Source: Nephrocerus scutellatus (taxonomy: Eukaryota > Arthropoda > Insecta > Diptera > Pipunculidae). From it: a DNA stretch of 64,000 bases. Under the pieces are notes generated by a model. That model had not been told where the DNA came from. It made no database searches and saw nothing but the letters and a program-made list of their open reading frames with translations. Position 1 is the first letter of the stretch; the number at the start of each line of letters is the position of its first letter. Both the position numbers and the translations under genes were made by a program. Positions 1 through 11,600 of the stretch are shown here, piece after piece. Location: NCBI GenBank assembly GCA_947095585.1, contig OX352762.1, positions 120,186,930 to 120,250,929 on the forward strand, in the 5' to 3' direction.

Positions 1-2550
1 TACAGGAAAAGCGAAATGATCGGGCTAAGTAGTCCCTTCAAAGTAAGGTTGGCGCGATGACAATAACCTCGCCACGAAAAACCATATTAAGGAACCTAAA
101 ATCAGCCTCGCATACACTGATGAACGATGACGACCACGGCAACAAAAACGGCTAAACGATTTAAGAATTTTCTCATGGAACGTACGCTCACTGTATAGAG
201 CTCGAGCTGCACAGCAACTAGCCGATACCCTGTCCAAATATAATGCTGACATAACAGCAATTCAGGAGATGCGGTGGACGGGGAATGGTGTCTTACAAAA
301 ATCAGAATATGACATATAATACGCAAGACATCATGTGCTCGGGGTGGGGTTTTTAGTCAGCAAAAGAATGAAACCCACCGTTATTGGCTTAAAAGCAGAC
401 AGAGGATTCCCCAGATGATGAAAAAGAAGAATTCTTTGAATCAGTCGAACGGGAACTCCATGCCTGCCCTCAGTATGATTTAAAAATCATTCTGGGGGAT
501 ATGAATGTTAAAATAGGTAGGGCAGTACATTGGCACCCATAGCTTACACGAGAATACTTATGACAATGGACAACGAGTCATAGAGATGGCAGCAGGCAAT
601 AATTTGCTTGTTGCAAGTACAAGGTTTGCTCGTAAAAATATCCACAAAGCCATCTGAGAATCTCCTGATGGAGGCACTCGCAACCAGATAGACCACGTGC
701 TGATAGACTGCCGCCACAACCCGAACCTGATGACGGTACGAACGTACCGAGGTGTCACCGTCGACTCGGACCACTATCTTGTTGGTATGGTGCTTTGAGC
801 TCGGATTGCATCATCACGGAAGACTGCATCCGTGAATAAGGTTCGAGTCAGCATGGCTGCCCTTTGCAACGAAGAGCCCAAAAACAACTACGGTCAAGCG
901 ATATGACTATCCCTAAATGCAGGGAGAGTAAGTCCTGAAGCTGAGATGCCGGGCGTAGAAGAGAAATGGATACTGCATAGACAAAGAGATAATCTGATCG
1001 CCGATCTCAAAGGCAAAGGCATGAGCGATGAGAAGAGCACTTTCATGAGTTGCTAAATGGCCAGCTAACTGAGGAGTTCGAGGCTCCGCCAATGACCGAT
1101 GATCATAATATGCCGCCGCCACCAAGCATAGACGAATTTAGCAGAGTGATAAATCGGCTCAAAAATAATAAGGCCCCCTGATCTGATGGGATCCCAGCAG
1201 AACTGATAAAAATAAAAGGCCCCACATTACACCAAGCAATTGATGAAATAATAGTGCAAGCATGGGAGGAAGAAGCTATGCCAGAAGACGGGCGAAGAGG
1301 CATCCTGTGCCTCATATATAAGAAGGGAAATATCACAAATGCAGCAATTATCGTTGTTGAGTACCGCGTATTAGATTTTCTCCTCTATCCTTTAAGACAG
1401 GATAGCTCCATACGCTAAAGTCATCACTGGTCCATGCCAGTGTGGCTTCATCCCAGGCAAATCAACAACTGACGTAGATTTACACCCTAAGGCAGGTGAT
1501 GAAAAATGTCTAGAGTTTCAAAACTCACTACACCATATTTTTATAGACTTTAAACTTTATAAAGCCATGAGAGAATTCGGCATCCCAAATAAACTGACAC
1601 GACTATGTAGGTTGACCATGACCAATGTTATAAGCCAAGTAAAAATATCCGGATCACTATCAAGTCCGTTCAACATCTATAACGTGCACCGAGAAGGGTA
1701 TGGACTGGCCTGCGTCCTCTTCTACCTGGCGTTGGTGAAAGTGATCCGACACTCTGACATAACGGCGAGAGGGACAATACTCTATAAGTCCATTCAGATA
1801 CTGGCTTTCGCAGACGATATTGACATCGTTGGTAGAAACCGAAGAGCTCTACAGCAAGCTGTCATCCAGATCGATCAAGCGGCATGAAATCTGGGGTTGC
1901 ACATAAATGAGAGCAAAACAAAGAACATGTGAGTCACGTCTGCGAGTAGAAAATCCAACATTGGTCCCACAATTAAAATAGTGGAGAGCGAATTTGAACT
2001 TTAACTCTCTTGGGTCAACTGTAGCAGGCGATAACAGCATGGAACCAGAAATACGCGCACTATTGCTTAAAGCAAACAAAGCCTACTATAGTCTCTCAAG
2101 ACTCTTCAAATCCAGGAATTTAACCATTACATCCAAGCTGCTGGTATTTAATAAAATGGTTATACTAGTACTTACATATGGATCCGAGACTTGGGTGCTT
2201 AGCAAAAAGCATTCTCACCTCTTAGCCGCGTTCGAGAGAAAAGTCTTTCGGAGAATTGTTGGCCCCGTATGTTAGGAAGGATGATTCTGGAGACTCTATA
2301 ATGATGAGATCTACGAGCGTTACCGCAATGTCGACATCGTGAAGAGAACTAAGCTCGATAGGCTCCGGTGGGAAGGACACCTTTGCGGTTGGATTTATGG
2401 ACTGGACAGCGAGGCCGACCAAGCCTTCGCTGGAAGGATGGCGTAAACCAGGACACCCAGAGTTTAGGGATGCCAAACAGGATGACATCGGCTCGAAATC
2501 GGGTCTGGACCGGACCCCGGTTGTAGAGACAAATATGATGATGATGATTA
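1..2550 (+). mobile_element. degenerate non-LTR retrotransposon (family A), endonuclease to 3' end
   Basis: Frame-broken copy read through several frames. At 168-290 the reading WNVRSLYRARAAQQLADTL...ITAIQEMRW is an AP-endonuclease start. About 780-1090 is the EN-RT linker. Between 1130 and 1890 lie RT pieces, with NRLKNNKAP near 1150, IDFK near 1545 and FADDIDIVG near 1810. At 1994-2275 is the post-RT region (GSTVAGDN, LTYGSETWVLS, FERKVFRRIVGP). It ends near 2540 in a short ATG-rich tail. The 5' end is outside the window. The clade is probably RTE-like; not resolved. Confidence 0.8.
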
Positions 2551-3555
2551 TTCAGCCACGTATTTGGTAACTCAACCCCTGCACTAAACTGCGCACTCAA
2601 TTTTGTTCCGCCAGCTTTATGAATTATGAAAGAAATTACAAAGCTGAACTCAGTACTTAACATCTTTTTAAATCTGAAATTTTGGCTCAAATGTAAACCA
2701 AGTTTGAGTAAATTATTTTCGGTGTCTCATTACCACCTCTGTGCAGATCTAATTCTTTGCTTTCGCAACAAATGTGAAAACGTATTCATTCTTATTCGCT
2801 GAACTGGAATAAAGTGTGGAAAGAAATCAGTAAAAGAGAAAGAACGATGCTTTGCTTGGCGTCTTTTATAAATCTGAGAATATTGTTGATCAGTTATAAC
2901 TCAAATTTAGTATTAAGTTTTATTTCGAGTGATTAATTGAAGAATTGCAGTCGGGTTATCGTAGGTTATCGGTGGTGAGACAGAAAATTAGTTGTTTTTG
3001 TTGTTGTTCTATTTTTCGTATTCTAAAATACTGATAAGTAGCAGATTAAGTAGCAGTTAGTGGTAGTTTGAACTTCTCCGAAAACTCGTGTCGCGGTTGT
3101 AAAACACACCTTTTTATGATTGTGTTTGTTTGATGCATTTTTATGGTAATCTCCAAAAGAAAGAAGGGAACAGACTTTCTATTCCTGTTTGAAATTCTAC
3201 TAATTCGCTTGGCAAATTGTTTAGCAACTTGCATTATTTGTCCCAATATTCAGATGACGAGACTTTCAAGTCGTGAAAAGTTTATCGACTGGGCGTCGTG
3301 GTCTACGCCATCATTATTGCATATGTTTGGCTGCCACACTGTCATGTCCCATTAACTTTTCCGCAAAAGCTTATGAGAGCTGGATCCTCTTCGCTGATGA
3401 GAGGTAGGTATTCTTTCTAGAGTCTCCGGACTCATCGTTACTAATTGGGAGGCCAAGAGTAAAATTCTCTCTTGAAATCGGTGGAGGCGTCAGGGTGATT
3501 TGTGCTACGCATCCAAGATTTGGATACATAAATAAATACTGGTGCATTCATTGTC
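2551..3555. other. no gene recognised
   Basis: AT-rich sequence between two LINE fragments. Only short ORFs (70 codons or fewer) with no recognisable domain. Confidence 0.5.
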
Positions 3556-4151
3556 TTATAGACAGCTTGTTTGCTTAAGTTCCTGGAGTTTTTTGCACAT
3601 TTTTTCCAATTGTGTTAATATGACCGTTTCTAACGTAAGATTAAAGAGGATGCATACCAGTTTGTACCTTTGACGGAGAGCACGTTTTAGATGTGGTAGG
3701 GGCTTAATAGTGATCCGGATATCTTTACTTGGCTTATAACATTCGTCATGGTCACCCAACATAGTCGTATCAATGTCGGGATGCCGAGCTCTCTCATGGC
3801 TTTATAAACTTCTACTTTGGCAATGCTCTCATAAACGACATTAAAGTCTATAAATATAATGTGAAGTCAGTTTTGGAGCTCTAGAAAATTGTTCATCACC
3901 TGTCTTAGAGTAAAATTTATTATTTGTCTAAGTGGCTTTCCTTCCTTGTATGATAGACGAGAAAATCTTTTACACGGAACACAACAATCTAACACCATGA
4001 TAATTGGTGCACGTTGTGATATATACTTTCCTATGTAAGGAGCACAGGTTGCCTTTGTCCTTCTATAATGATCATAAACAGATTTATTTAGTGCGGGCCC
4101 TATACATTTGACCATCTGATGCCAAGGGCGTCCTACTGCGGACTCTTTCAT
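3556..4151 (-). mobile_element. LINE family A RT fragment, inverted
   Basis: Minus-strand reading gives IIFIDFN, then YKAMRELGIP, CWVTMTNVISQVKIS, LRQRYKLVCILFNLTLE. These match in order the RT block of the copy at 1540-1760 (YKAMREFGIP, TMTNVISQVKIS, ACVLFYLALVK). Frames are broken. It lies downstream of the receptor gene, in the same orientation. Confidence 0.7.
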
Positions 4152-4980
4152 AGAACTTCTGCGCTCCTTTGTATGGTCCTAGCTGTCTGTACTGATCTAG
4201 CTCGCGGACAAGATTCTTCTCTAGGCTGCTTTCTTTCTCCAGTGAACCTTTTTTTCATATCTTTTGATAAATTCTTCTTTGACGTAGCCGCCTTCTATAA
4301 GATTTTAGCAGTTTTTATACGAAACATTCAAATTTTCAGTGGCTAGCTAACGTTATTCATCAAACAAGCCATGAATCGATCTTTCCAAATTCTGTCTTAG
4401 ATGGGGTTAGCATTACATGTCCATGCTCATTTCAATTCCACGCCCTGCATTTTAGCCCCAGGAATTGCTATCCCTTACTTAGAGCAAGTCCTGTGAGCTG
4501 AACGTAGTTGATTCTGATCTCCTTGTTGTGGAAGGCATCCGTGTAATGAAACTCTAATTATTATCATGTTTCATCATTAGTCTCCCACAAATAAGTTGAT
4601 TTCGGGTTATATTTACAAGGCATACAGGACTTTAGAGCGAGGGCTACGTAAATTCGGCATTTCAGTGCATTGGAAAAAATATTCACTCCAGAAATTAGTG
4701 GTTAAGTTGTTCTCAAATATTCATTGTTTTCGGGTGGAGTGTGCAGTCGGTATCCGGTCATGGTCTACCTCTACAGATTAAATTCGAAATATTTGTTTTC
4801 ACTGAAGGTGATGGAAGAACTTCGCACCTATACAAATATTATTTATCATTTTTTCGTATAATTTATTAAAGGAAACGTAGACTCTACCAGCTCAATCTGA
4901 AATAATTCAAAGTTCCTTCGGAACCATTTATCTTTCCGATGAAAATTCAAAGTGGATTTTAGTTAGGTAAATAAAAATGC
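4152..4980. other. no gene recognised; downstream flank of the receptor gene
   Basis: AT-rich, short ORFs only. The end adjoining 4981 is where receptor transcripts should terminate. Confidence 0.4.
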
Positions 4981-4986
4981 TTTATT
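4981..4986 (-). terminator. candidate polyadenylation signal of the receptor gene
   Basis: AATAAA on the minus strand, about 235 nt past the distal stop at 5222. The downstream sequence is T-rich on the sense strand. It is the first canonical signal seen after the readthrough stop, so both products would share one 3' UTR. Confidence 0.4.
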
Positions 4987-5221
4987 AAAAATACGAGTTT
5001 GAGTATTTTACGTTTTTTAATTTGTTTTTAAATTATAAAATTGTATTTACTTGCACACATCCCAAGTTTCACATAGAAATTCATATTCAGACGCCACTTT
5101 CTTACACTAGTTAAGTATACAAGCGGTTTTCTAAAGCATTTTCTTACACAATCACAATAGCATAACTCACACAACACACACACTCACAGAGAGGTAAAAA
5201 AATTAAAGCTAAGAACATAAT

Positions 5222-5635
5222 TTAGAGGGCTTCATCGGCCACCGTCTTGTTGTTGCCGTCTAAGCTTAAATTGTTATTCGTACAGGAATTACTGCTTATA
5301 GCTGTGGTGATCACAGTACCACCATTTTTAATACTGTTAGTAACTGTTGTCGTAATTGCCAACCCTTGACCCAATCCAGGTGAAATGGAAGTGGTGCTAG
5401 TCACAGTCGTCGTCGTCGCCATTGTCACTGCGCTATGGCTTACAATAGCAGTCGCTGTCGCTTCTTCCATTAATGGTTGACATATACGGAAATTGTCGAT
5501 GGTTTTGCGTCGAAAAATCCGTACGCTAATGCCACCCGTTGCCGACTTACTACGCAGACGTCCAGCGCTACTAGTTCCACTACCAAGGACTGCACTGGAT
5601 GCACGTCGCGACGATGCCGACGACAACTCCTTTAG
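5222..5635 (-). CDS. Dh31-R: putative stop-readthrough extension of the receptor tail (137 codons)
   Basis: In frame with exon 10 and uninterrupted from the codon after TGA to TAA at 5224-5222. It begins LKELSSASSRR, has a basic Ser/Arg-rich part (RLRSKSATG, RIFRRKT) and then a Thr/Ser/Asn-rich low-complexity part ending TVADEAL. The TGA-CTA context is the best known leaky stop context in animals, and readthrough is common in flies. Alternatives are an ancestral stop mutation that shortened the protein, or an alternative exon. Protein-level use is inferred, not shown. Confidence 0.6.
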   Translation of the reverse strand, partial: LKELSSASSRRASSAVLGSGTSSAGRLRSKSATGGISVRIFRRKTIDNFRICQPLMEEATATAIVSHSAVTMATTTTVTSTTSISPGLGQGLAITTTVTNSIKNGGTVITTAISSNSCTNNNLSLDGNNKTVADEAL

Positions 5636-5680
5636 TCATACCTTCTCCTCTCCAGGCATCGGTGGACCACATCGAACAAA
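5636..5680 (-). CDS. Dh31-R: DH31-receptor-like exon 10 to first stop
   Basis: Acceptor CCGATTACAG. It codes for FVRCGPPMPGEEKV and then TGA at 5638-5636. The phase matches exon 9. The stop is immediately followed by CTA, and the frame stays open until 5222; the extension is listed separately. Conventional annotation would end the protein here. Confidence 0.82.
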   Translation of the reverse strand, partial: FVRCGPPMPGEEKV

Positions 5681-8600
5681 CTGTAATCGGAATAAGTGTG
5701 ATTTTAAGAATATTCTTGATAGTGATTATTTCAAGACAACAGATACACAAACAAAATATAAATTAAGAAAAATTCTTTAAAAGGATATTTTTGCGAATGT
5801 TAGTAAGCACTTTATGTGATGGTGTGGAAATTATTAAAAATTGTTAACCAAAACAAAACATAAAAAACAAAAACTAAGGCTTATATTTTTTAAATTTTTT
5901 TATAAACCGATTGAATACTGAGACCTGAGTCCTTTATATATAAAACGACAATACAATACCAACAACAACGAACGGGGAAAAAGACTATAGCGAGACGTTT
6001 GGTCTAAGAATGGAACCAAACTTCATCCATTATGACCTGTAATTTGACCCAAGGTTGATGATCACACTTTTTGCTTAGCACAACACGCTCTCATTCTATA
6101 ACTATGGGGTTTTCATTAAGAACGCCTCATTTTGTTTTTTTTTTTACTAAGACAGCTTGTGCTTGAGATAGCGTTAATGTCATTAATTATGGAATTATGG
6201 AAATATGATATTTAGGCGACCTCAGAACCTAAAGATGCTAGCTTTTTGGAATAGACCGTGGACTTGACAAGAACAGCATACAGAATCACACGATTGAGTT
6301 GGCTAATTGACGGGTTCATTTCTGGAAATAAAACGGTCAGTGAACTTCGACTTTTAATAGCACGATTGTTTGGCCAGCTGAGTGTAGCGGTCCGTAAATA
6401 TTGCACCGTGTAAATCTAAAGACGCATTATGAAAACACAAAAGTGAAATACAAACGAAAGAACGTAATGATGATTAACTTCACTCTCTCTTGCAAAAGTA
6501 CCGATGTAAGTAGAAGTAATTCATTTTTGTGGATATTTTATATTTTACGAGTCGCCCACGCCCAGCTTTGAATTAATAATCCTACTTGTGAGCAGAAGAT
6601 TAATCAATTCGCCAAGCGAGTCGTCCGTTGTTAAAAGTACCTTCAATGTCTAAGAATACAACTATTGTGTACTTCTTGTGGTGAAGGAAATGTTCAATAG
6701 AACGTATCAGTGTGTGCATAGCTGTTTCTACAGACTTACCTTTACAATACGTGTGCTGATCTATAGACAGGAGTCTTTTGTCAATGCGTGTGCGTATGTA
6801 GATATCGATCAGTCTTTCCAGTGACTTTAACAGGAATTATGAAAGACTGATTTGTCTGAGATCCTTTAGACTAAGGTGCGAGCATTTGCTGGCTTTGGGT
6901 ATGAAAACCACTTTTACTTCTCTTCATAAAACTGGAATATGGACCAGATCGAGACAACTCTTAAGAATTGTTTCCAGCAAAGGAAGGATAATATCTGAAG
7001 TCCTTTGCAGCTCGGCTGAAATTATGCCGCCAGGTCCTGCAGATTTGTATGGTTTGAAGCTTTGTAGCGCCCAAAGCAGTTTGTCTTTATTTATCAGATC
7101 ATTGGAGATAGTTGTACGAGTGTCTGCCCTATCAAGGCTGACATTAATTAACACATGGGAGCTTCCCGTGAAGTGGCTATCTAAAAGCAGTTTGAGCGAT
7201 TCTTCGCTTGAAGTAGTCCACGAGCCATATAAGCCTTTTTCAGGCAACTCGGCATTATTGGATTTGTTGCGAGGATTATTCTTAGCCTAGACGCCTCAGA
7301 AGATTCTTTTAATTTATCACGGAAGGGTTCTCCAAGAAAAGCGCTTGGCTGTCCTTAATTCTCTTTTATAAAGTTTGAGATATGCTTTGTAAGCATCCCA
7401 GTCATCTTCTAATCTGGTAGACTTGGTCAAGTTGAATAGCTACCTGCAGCTGCTCCTGAAATGCCCTAACTCCGAGGTCGTGCTGTGCAACGTCGTGTGA
7501 TCGCCAAATCATCAGCATAACCAATCGCGATGTGGCTTGGTCTATGCATGTCGGCTAGAAGGTTGACGACTGATCATAGAAGTGGGGAAAGGACGCCTCC
7601 TTGCGGGCAGTCACCGACACAGACTTAACTTTGATAACTTTAATTAAACGATAACTTTCCATGTCAGAACAATATGTGCGATAGATTTTGGCCCTTCAGT
7701 AAATGAGTTTTACGTTCGCAAGGTTCATTTTACTCCTTTTGGTTACATAAATTAATTTAATGTTTTCTATCGCTTGAATAGCAGTGCAAAACTTTAAATG
7801 CTGTCCCACTAATTGTAAGCCATAAATCATATAAACTGCACCCAGAATGTAGAACGTACCATGTCGCATTTTCTTTGAGTCGAATGCATTTAATTCGCAA
7901 TACTTCACATAGTTTTCGTTCACGAGCAATTGACAATGCCATTGAAGGACGACTTCTTCTGTCAAAGCTTAAAATTGAAATAACGAAAACAAAAAAAAAC
8001 AAAAAACACTTTCCATTTCATCCTTACAATGATTGTCTTAAAGTCCTTTTTTGTTGAACTTTGCCAATAGTCTCATTACTTGTGCGAGCCTTATCTGTTA
8101 GTTTATGGCTGAAAGCGTGTGCTCAGTTAAGTTTCGCTGGCATTAACCACATTTTGCCGTGGTCCTTCTTTCTATGGAGTAGTGATACCCACTTGGATAG
8201 TCTGGATATTTAGTTTCCTACAAAACAGAAAAACCACAAGAAAACGAGATTTTGCTACTAAGGCACTCAAGTGAAAATATATAATTTATGACTTTCAGGC
8301 AGACTGAGACTTCGGCACCAAAAATGGAGGAGTAATGTATGCCAGAGGAGCAAAATGCTGCGGGATTAATTTAAAGCGGCATGAGTGAGTATGAATCTGA
8401 ACTAACTGGGGTGTGAATTTGTTTGCGTAGTGACACTTATCTTGATGACTTTCGTGTCACCGCAATGTGGTAGTTGATATTTTTTTAACGTTAACATCCC
8501 TTGGCAATGTAGAAAATGTTAATTTATCCGTACGTCAACATATAAATAAAATGTTCACTCATCTCCTATTAAAATGAAATTTTGGTTTACATTGAGTGTT

Positions 8601-11600
8601 GGTGCACTGTTTGAACGACGTTTTGGCTTTCTATATAATTTATTCGCATGTAGTGTATACTTTAACTGAATGATTACTTATTAATGACTCTTCTACTAAA
8701 AGCAAAATGTCTGCATAGTTGTTTTTACATAAATAATTACCCTTAGTTTACGTTTCAGTTTGTCTGCATAGCACAACAACCAATGAAGAACAAACAATTT
8801 CTGAACAAAAACTATGCTAAAAACAAAGGAAGAAAAGTAATTAGAAAGATAAAGCAAAAATTATTATATAAGAACCAATAAATGACGATGTATTTGTGTG
8901 AGTGAATGTGTACAATGAATGCGAAAAGCGTTTACACTCAAAGTTAAAAATCTTACCGAGACCTGAGTGGCTGTGCAGGAGTTCGATCGTGGACGACTAC
9001 TGTAGCAAATTGTTCGCCATTTGCGTTTCACTTGGGCGATTACTTCTCCGTTGAAAAAGCAAAATAATGTTGCAACGCAAAGTCCCTGAAATATAAAAAC
9101 AATAAATTTAATTGACAGACAGACAGATTGCAGGAAATTTCCAGGATAAATCAACAATCATTGCAATAAATTAAGAAGAATTATCGTATCGAATTGAGTG
9201 AAGGGAAATGCGATGGTCATTCTAGTCAAAAATACAAAATGAAGTGAATGCATCATAGAGGATGAACGAAATCAGTCTTGGTCTTGCAATCAAGAACGGA
9301 TATTAGGAATAAGTTGCGTAAGTGCTGAGTTGATATTTGTTCATTTGTCATACAGCGATACCTTAAATTTGAGGAACTATACATGGGTATATAGCAATAG
9401 GAGTTCTATGTCACCATGCATACGGATATGCTACGTAAGAAACGGTGTAAACAACGTAAGACAAGCGGAAGATATATTATATCAGCATAGAAGTTTTCGG
9501 AATACACATTACCTATTTGTATAAGCTACAAAATAGGTACATGCTGGACACCGAACGTATTACCACTTTTCGAACACCCTGCTGTTTACATCGGCTTTAA
9601 TAGCCACTATACCTCATGAAGATATGCCCAGAATGACCTAAACGGCCTTAAGTTAGTTGAATGGTCCGATGACAACCAACTCGTTTTCAAATCAAAAGAT
9701 GCAGGAACCTTCTTCTCCAGACCTTGGCAGAGAAACTTCAACCCAGATCTCACTTCTGTAAGTTGTAATAGCGACGAAAGAGCTCTCCAAGCCAGCCGGA
9801 AAGTCCTTCCTAGCTTCCCCCATAACCAGCACAGACCTGTCGTCATCGAAACCGGCATAGAGATCCCCATCGTCGAATCGATTGCCCAGCAGAGATGAAA
9901 TTTCAATAAGTACCTACATCCCTTAGCTAAAAATCATTAACGCCTTATCGCCGTCATCATCTCCGCAGCCAAGAAGCATGTTCCGAGAGGATACCGCAAA
10001 GAATACATTCCTGGATGGTCAGAAGAAAGCGACCTGCTATATGAAGAATTCGAGTTAAATGGAGAACCCGAAACATCAAACGAACTGGTAAAGTCCCTCG
10101 ACAAAGCACGCATTGCAAAGTAGCTAAGCACAATTAAAAATACCAACTTCGTGCAATTAAGTCGAAAAGCCTGCAGTCTCCTTCGTAAACTGGAAAGCAG
10201 CACATCTATAGCCACAACAAAAGCCTCAATCAGCCCTGTGAAGCTCTCCAAGTCCCCCTCAGACAAAGTAGAAAGTAGAGTAATCCAGCAGAGTCTCAAA
10301 TTACTGAAAAGAAACTCTCAACAAATGAACGAAATGAAAAGACCTTTTACCCTTGAGGAAGTTGAAGTTGCACTCCTTAAGCTCAAGCCAGGAAAATCTG
10401 CTGGCCTAGATGCATTTTTTCCTAGTTTCCCTTTATAGTTGAATACATTTCAAAAGTTGGCACGCAGGCTACTATTCAGATATTGTAGTAAAGGGAAGCT
10501 TCCCTTACGAACTGAAAAAGTCAAAAGTCATTGCCTTGCTTAAGCCTGGCAAACCCAAAGATAAACAAGAAAGTTACCGGCCGATTGCACTGCTTAGTGC
10601 TGTATACAAGACTTAATTACAACAGAATCGAACCTACTATTAACGCAGTAGTACTGGTGGAACAGACAGGCTTTAGAGCTGGGCGCAGTTGCTGCGACCA
10701 AGTGTTGGCTCTAACAATACACATAGAATAAATACCAAGCCAAGCTCAAAACATTTGTTGCGTTTATCGATATCACAGCGGCGTACGACACAGTCTGGAG
10801 GAATGGTCTCATCTACAATCTTCTTCAGGTCGTACCCTGCATCAAAATAGCAACAATTCCTAATAACATGCTCAGTGATTGATCGTACCAAGTCTTTTTC
10901 GATGATGCAAAGTGCCGACGAAGAGAATTTAACAACGGCCTACCCCAGGGATCAGTGTTAGCACCACTTCTATTTAACCTCTACACCATATGGTCTTGCA
11001 GAGACGACCTCAAAGAAGTTTGCATATGCTGACGACGTCGCTATAGATACTAAATACCGAAACACAGAACAAACGGAAAAAATCCTTATGCAGATCTACC
11101 TAAAGCGAAGAATCGCTCAATCTGCTTTTATATACCCACTTCACCGGCAGCTCACATGTGTTAAGTAATTTCAGCCTTGATAGAGAAGACACTCGTACAA
11201 CAATCTGCAATGATCTGAAAAATAAGGACAAACTGCTTTGGGCGCTACCAAACCATACAAATCTGCAGGACCTGACGGCATAGTTCCAGCCGAGCTGCAA
11301 AGGACTGCGGATATTATCCTTTCTTTGATGGAAACATTTCTTAAGAGCTGTCTCGATCTGCTCCACTTTTCATTGTTATGGAGATACGTAGACGTGGTTT
11401 TCATACTCGTAGCCGGCAAATGCTCGCATTTTAGTCCAAAGTATCTCCGACCAATCAGTTTTTCAGTTTTTCCTGTTAACTGGAAAGACTGATCGATACC
11501 TACATACGCACACGCATGAAAAAAGATTCCTGTCTACAAATCAGTTCGCGTATTGTAAAGGCAACTCCGTAGATACAGCCCTGTACACATTTGCACGTTC

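Larger units (their letters stand above)
5681..8956 (-). other. receptor intron 9
   Basis: 3.3-kb intron between GTAAGA and CCGATTACAG. It holds LINE fragments at 6560-7640; the rest is AT-rich with no recognisable gene. Confidence 0.7.
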
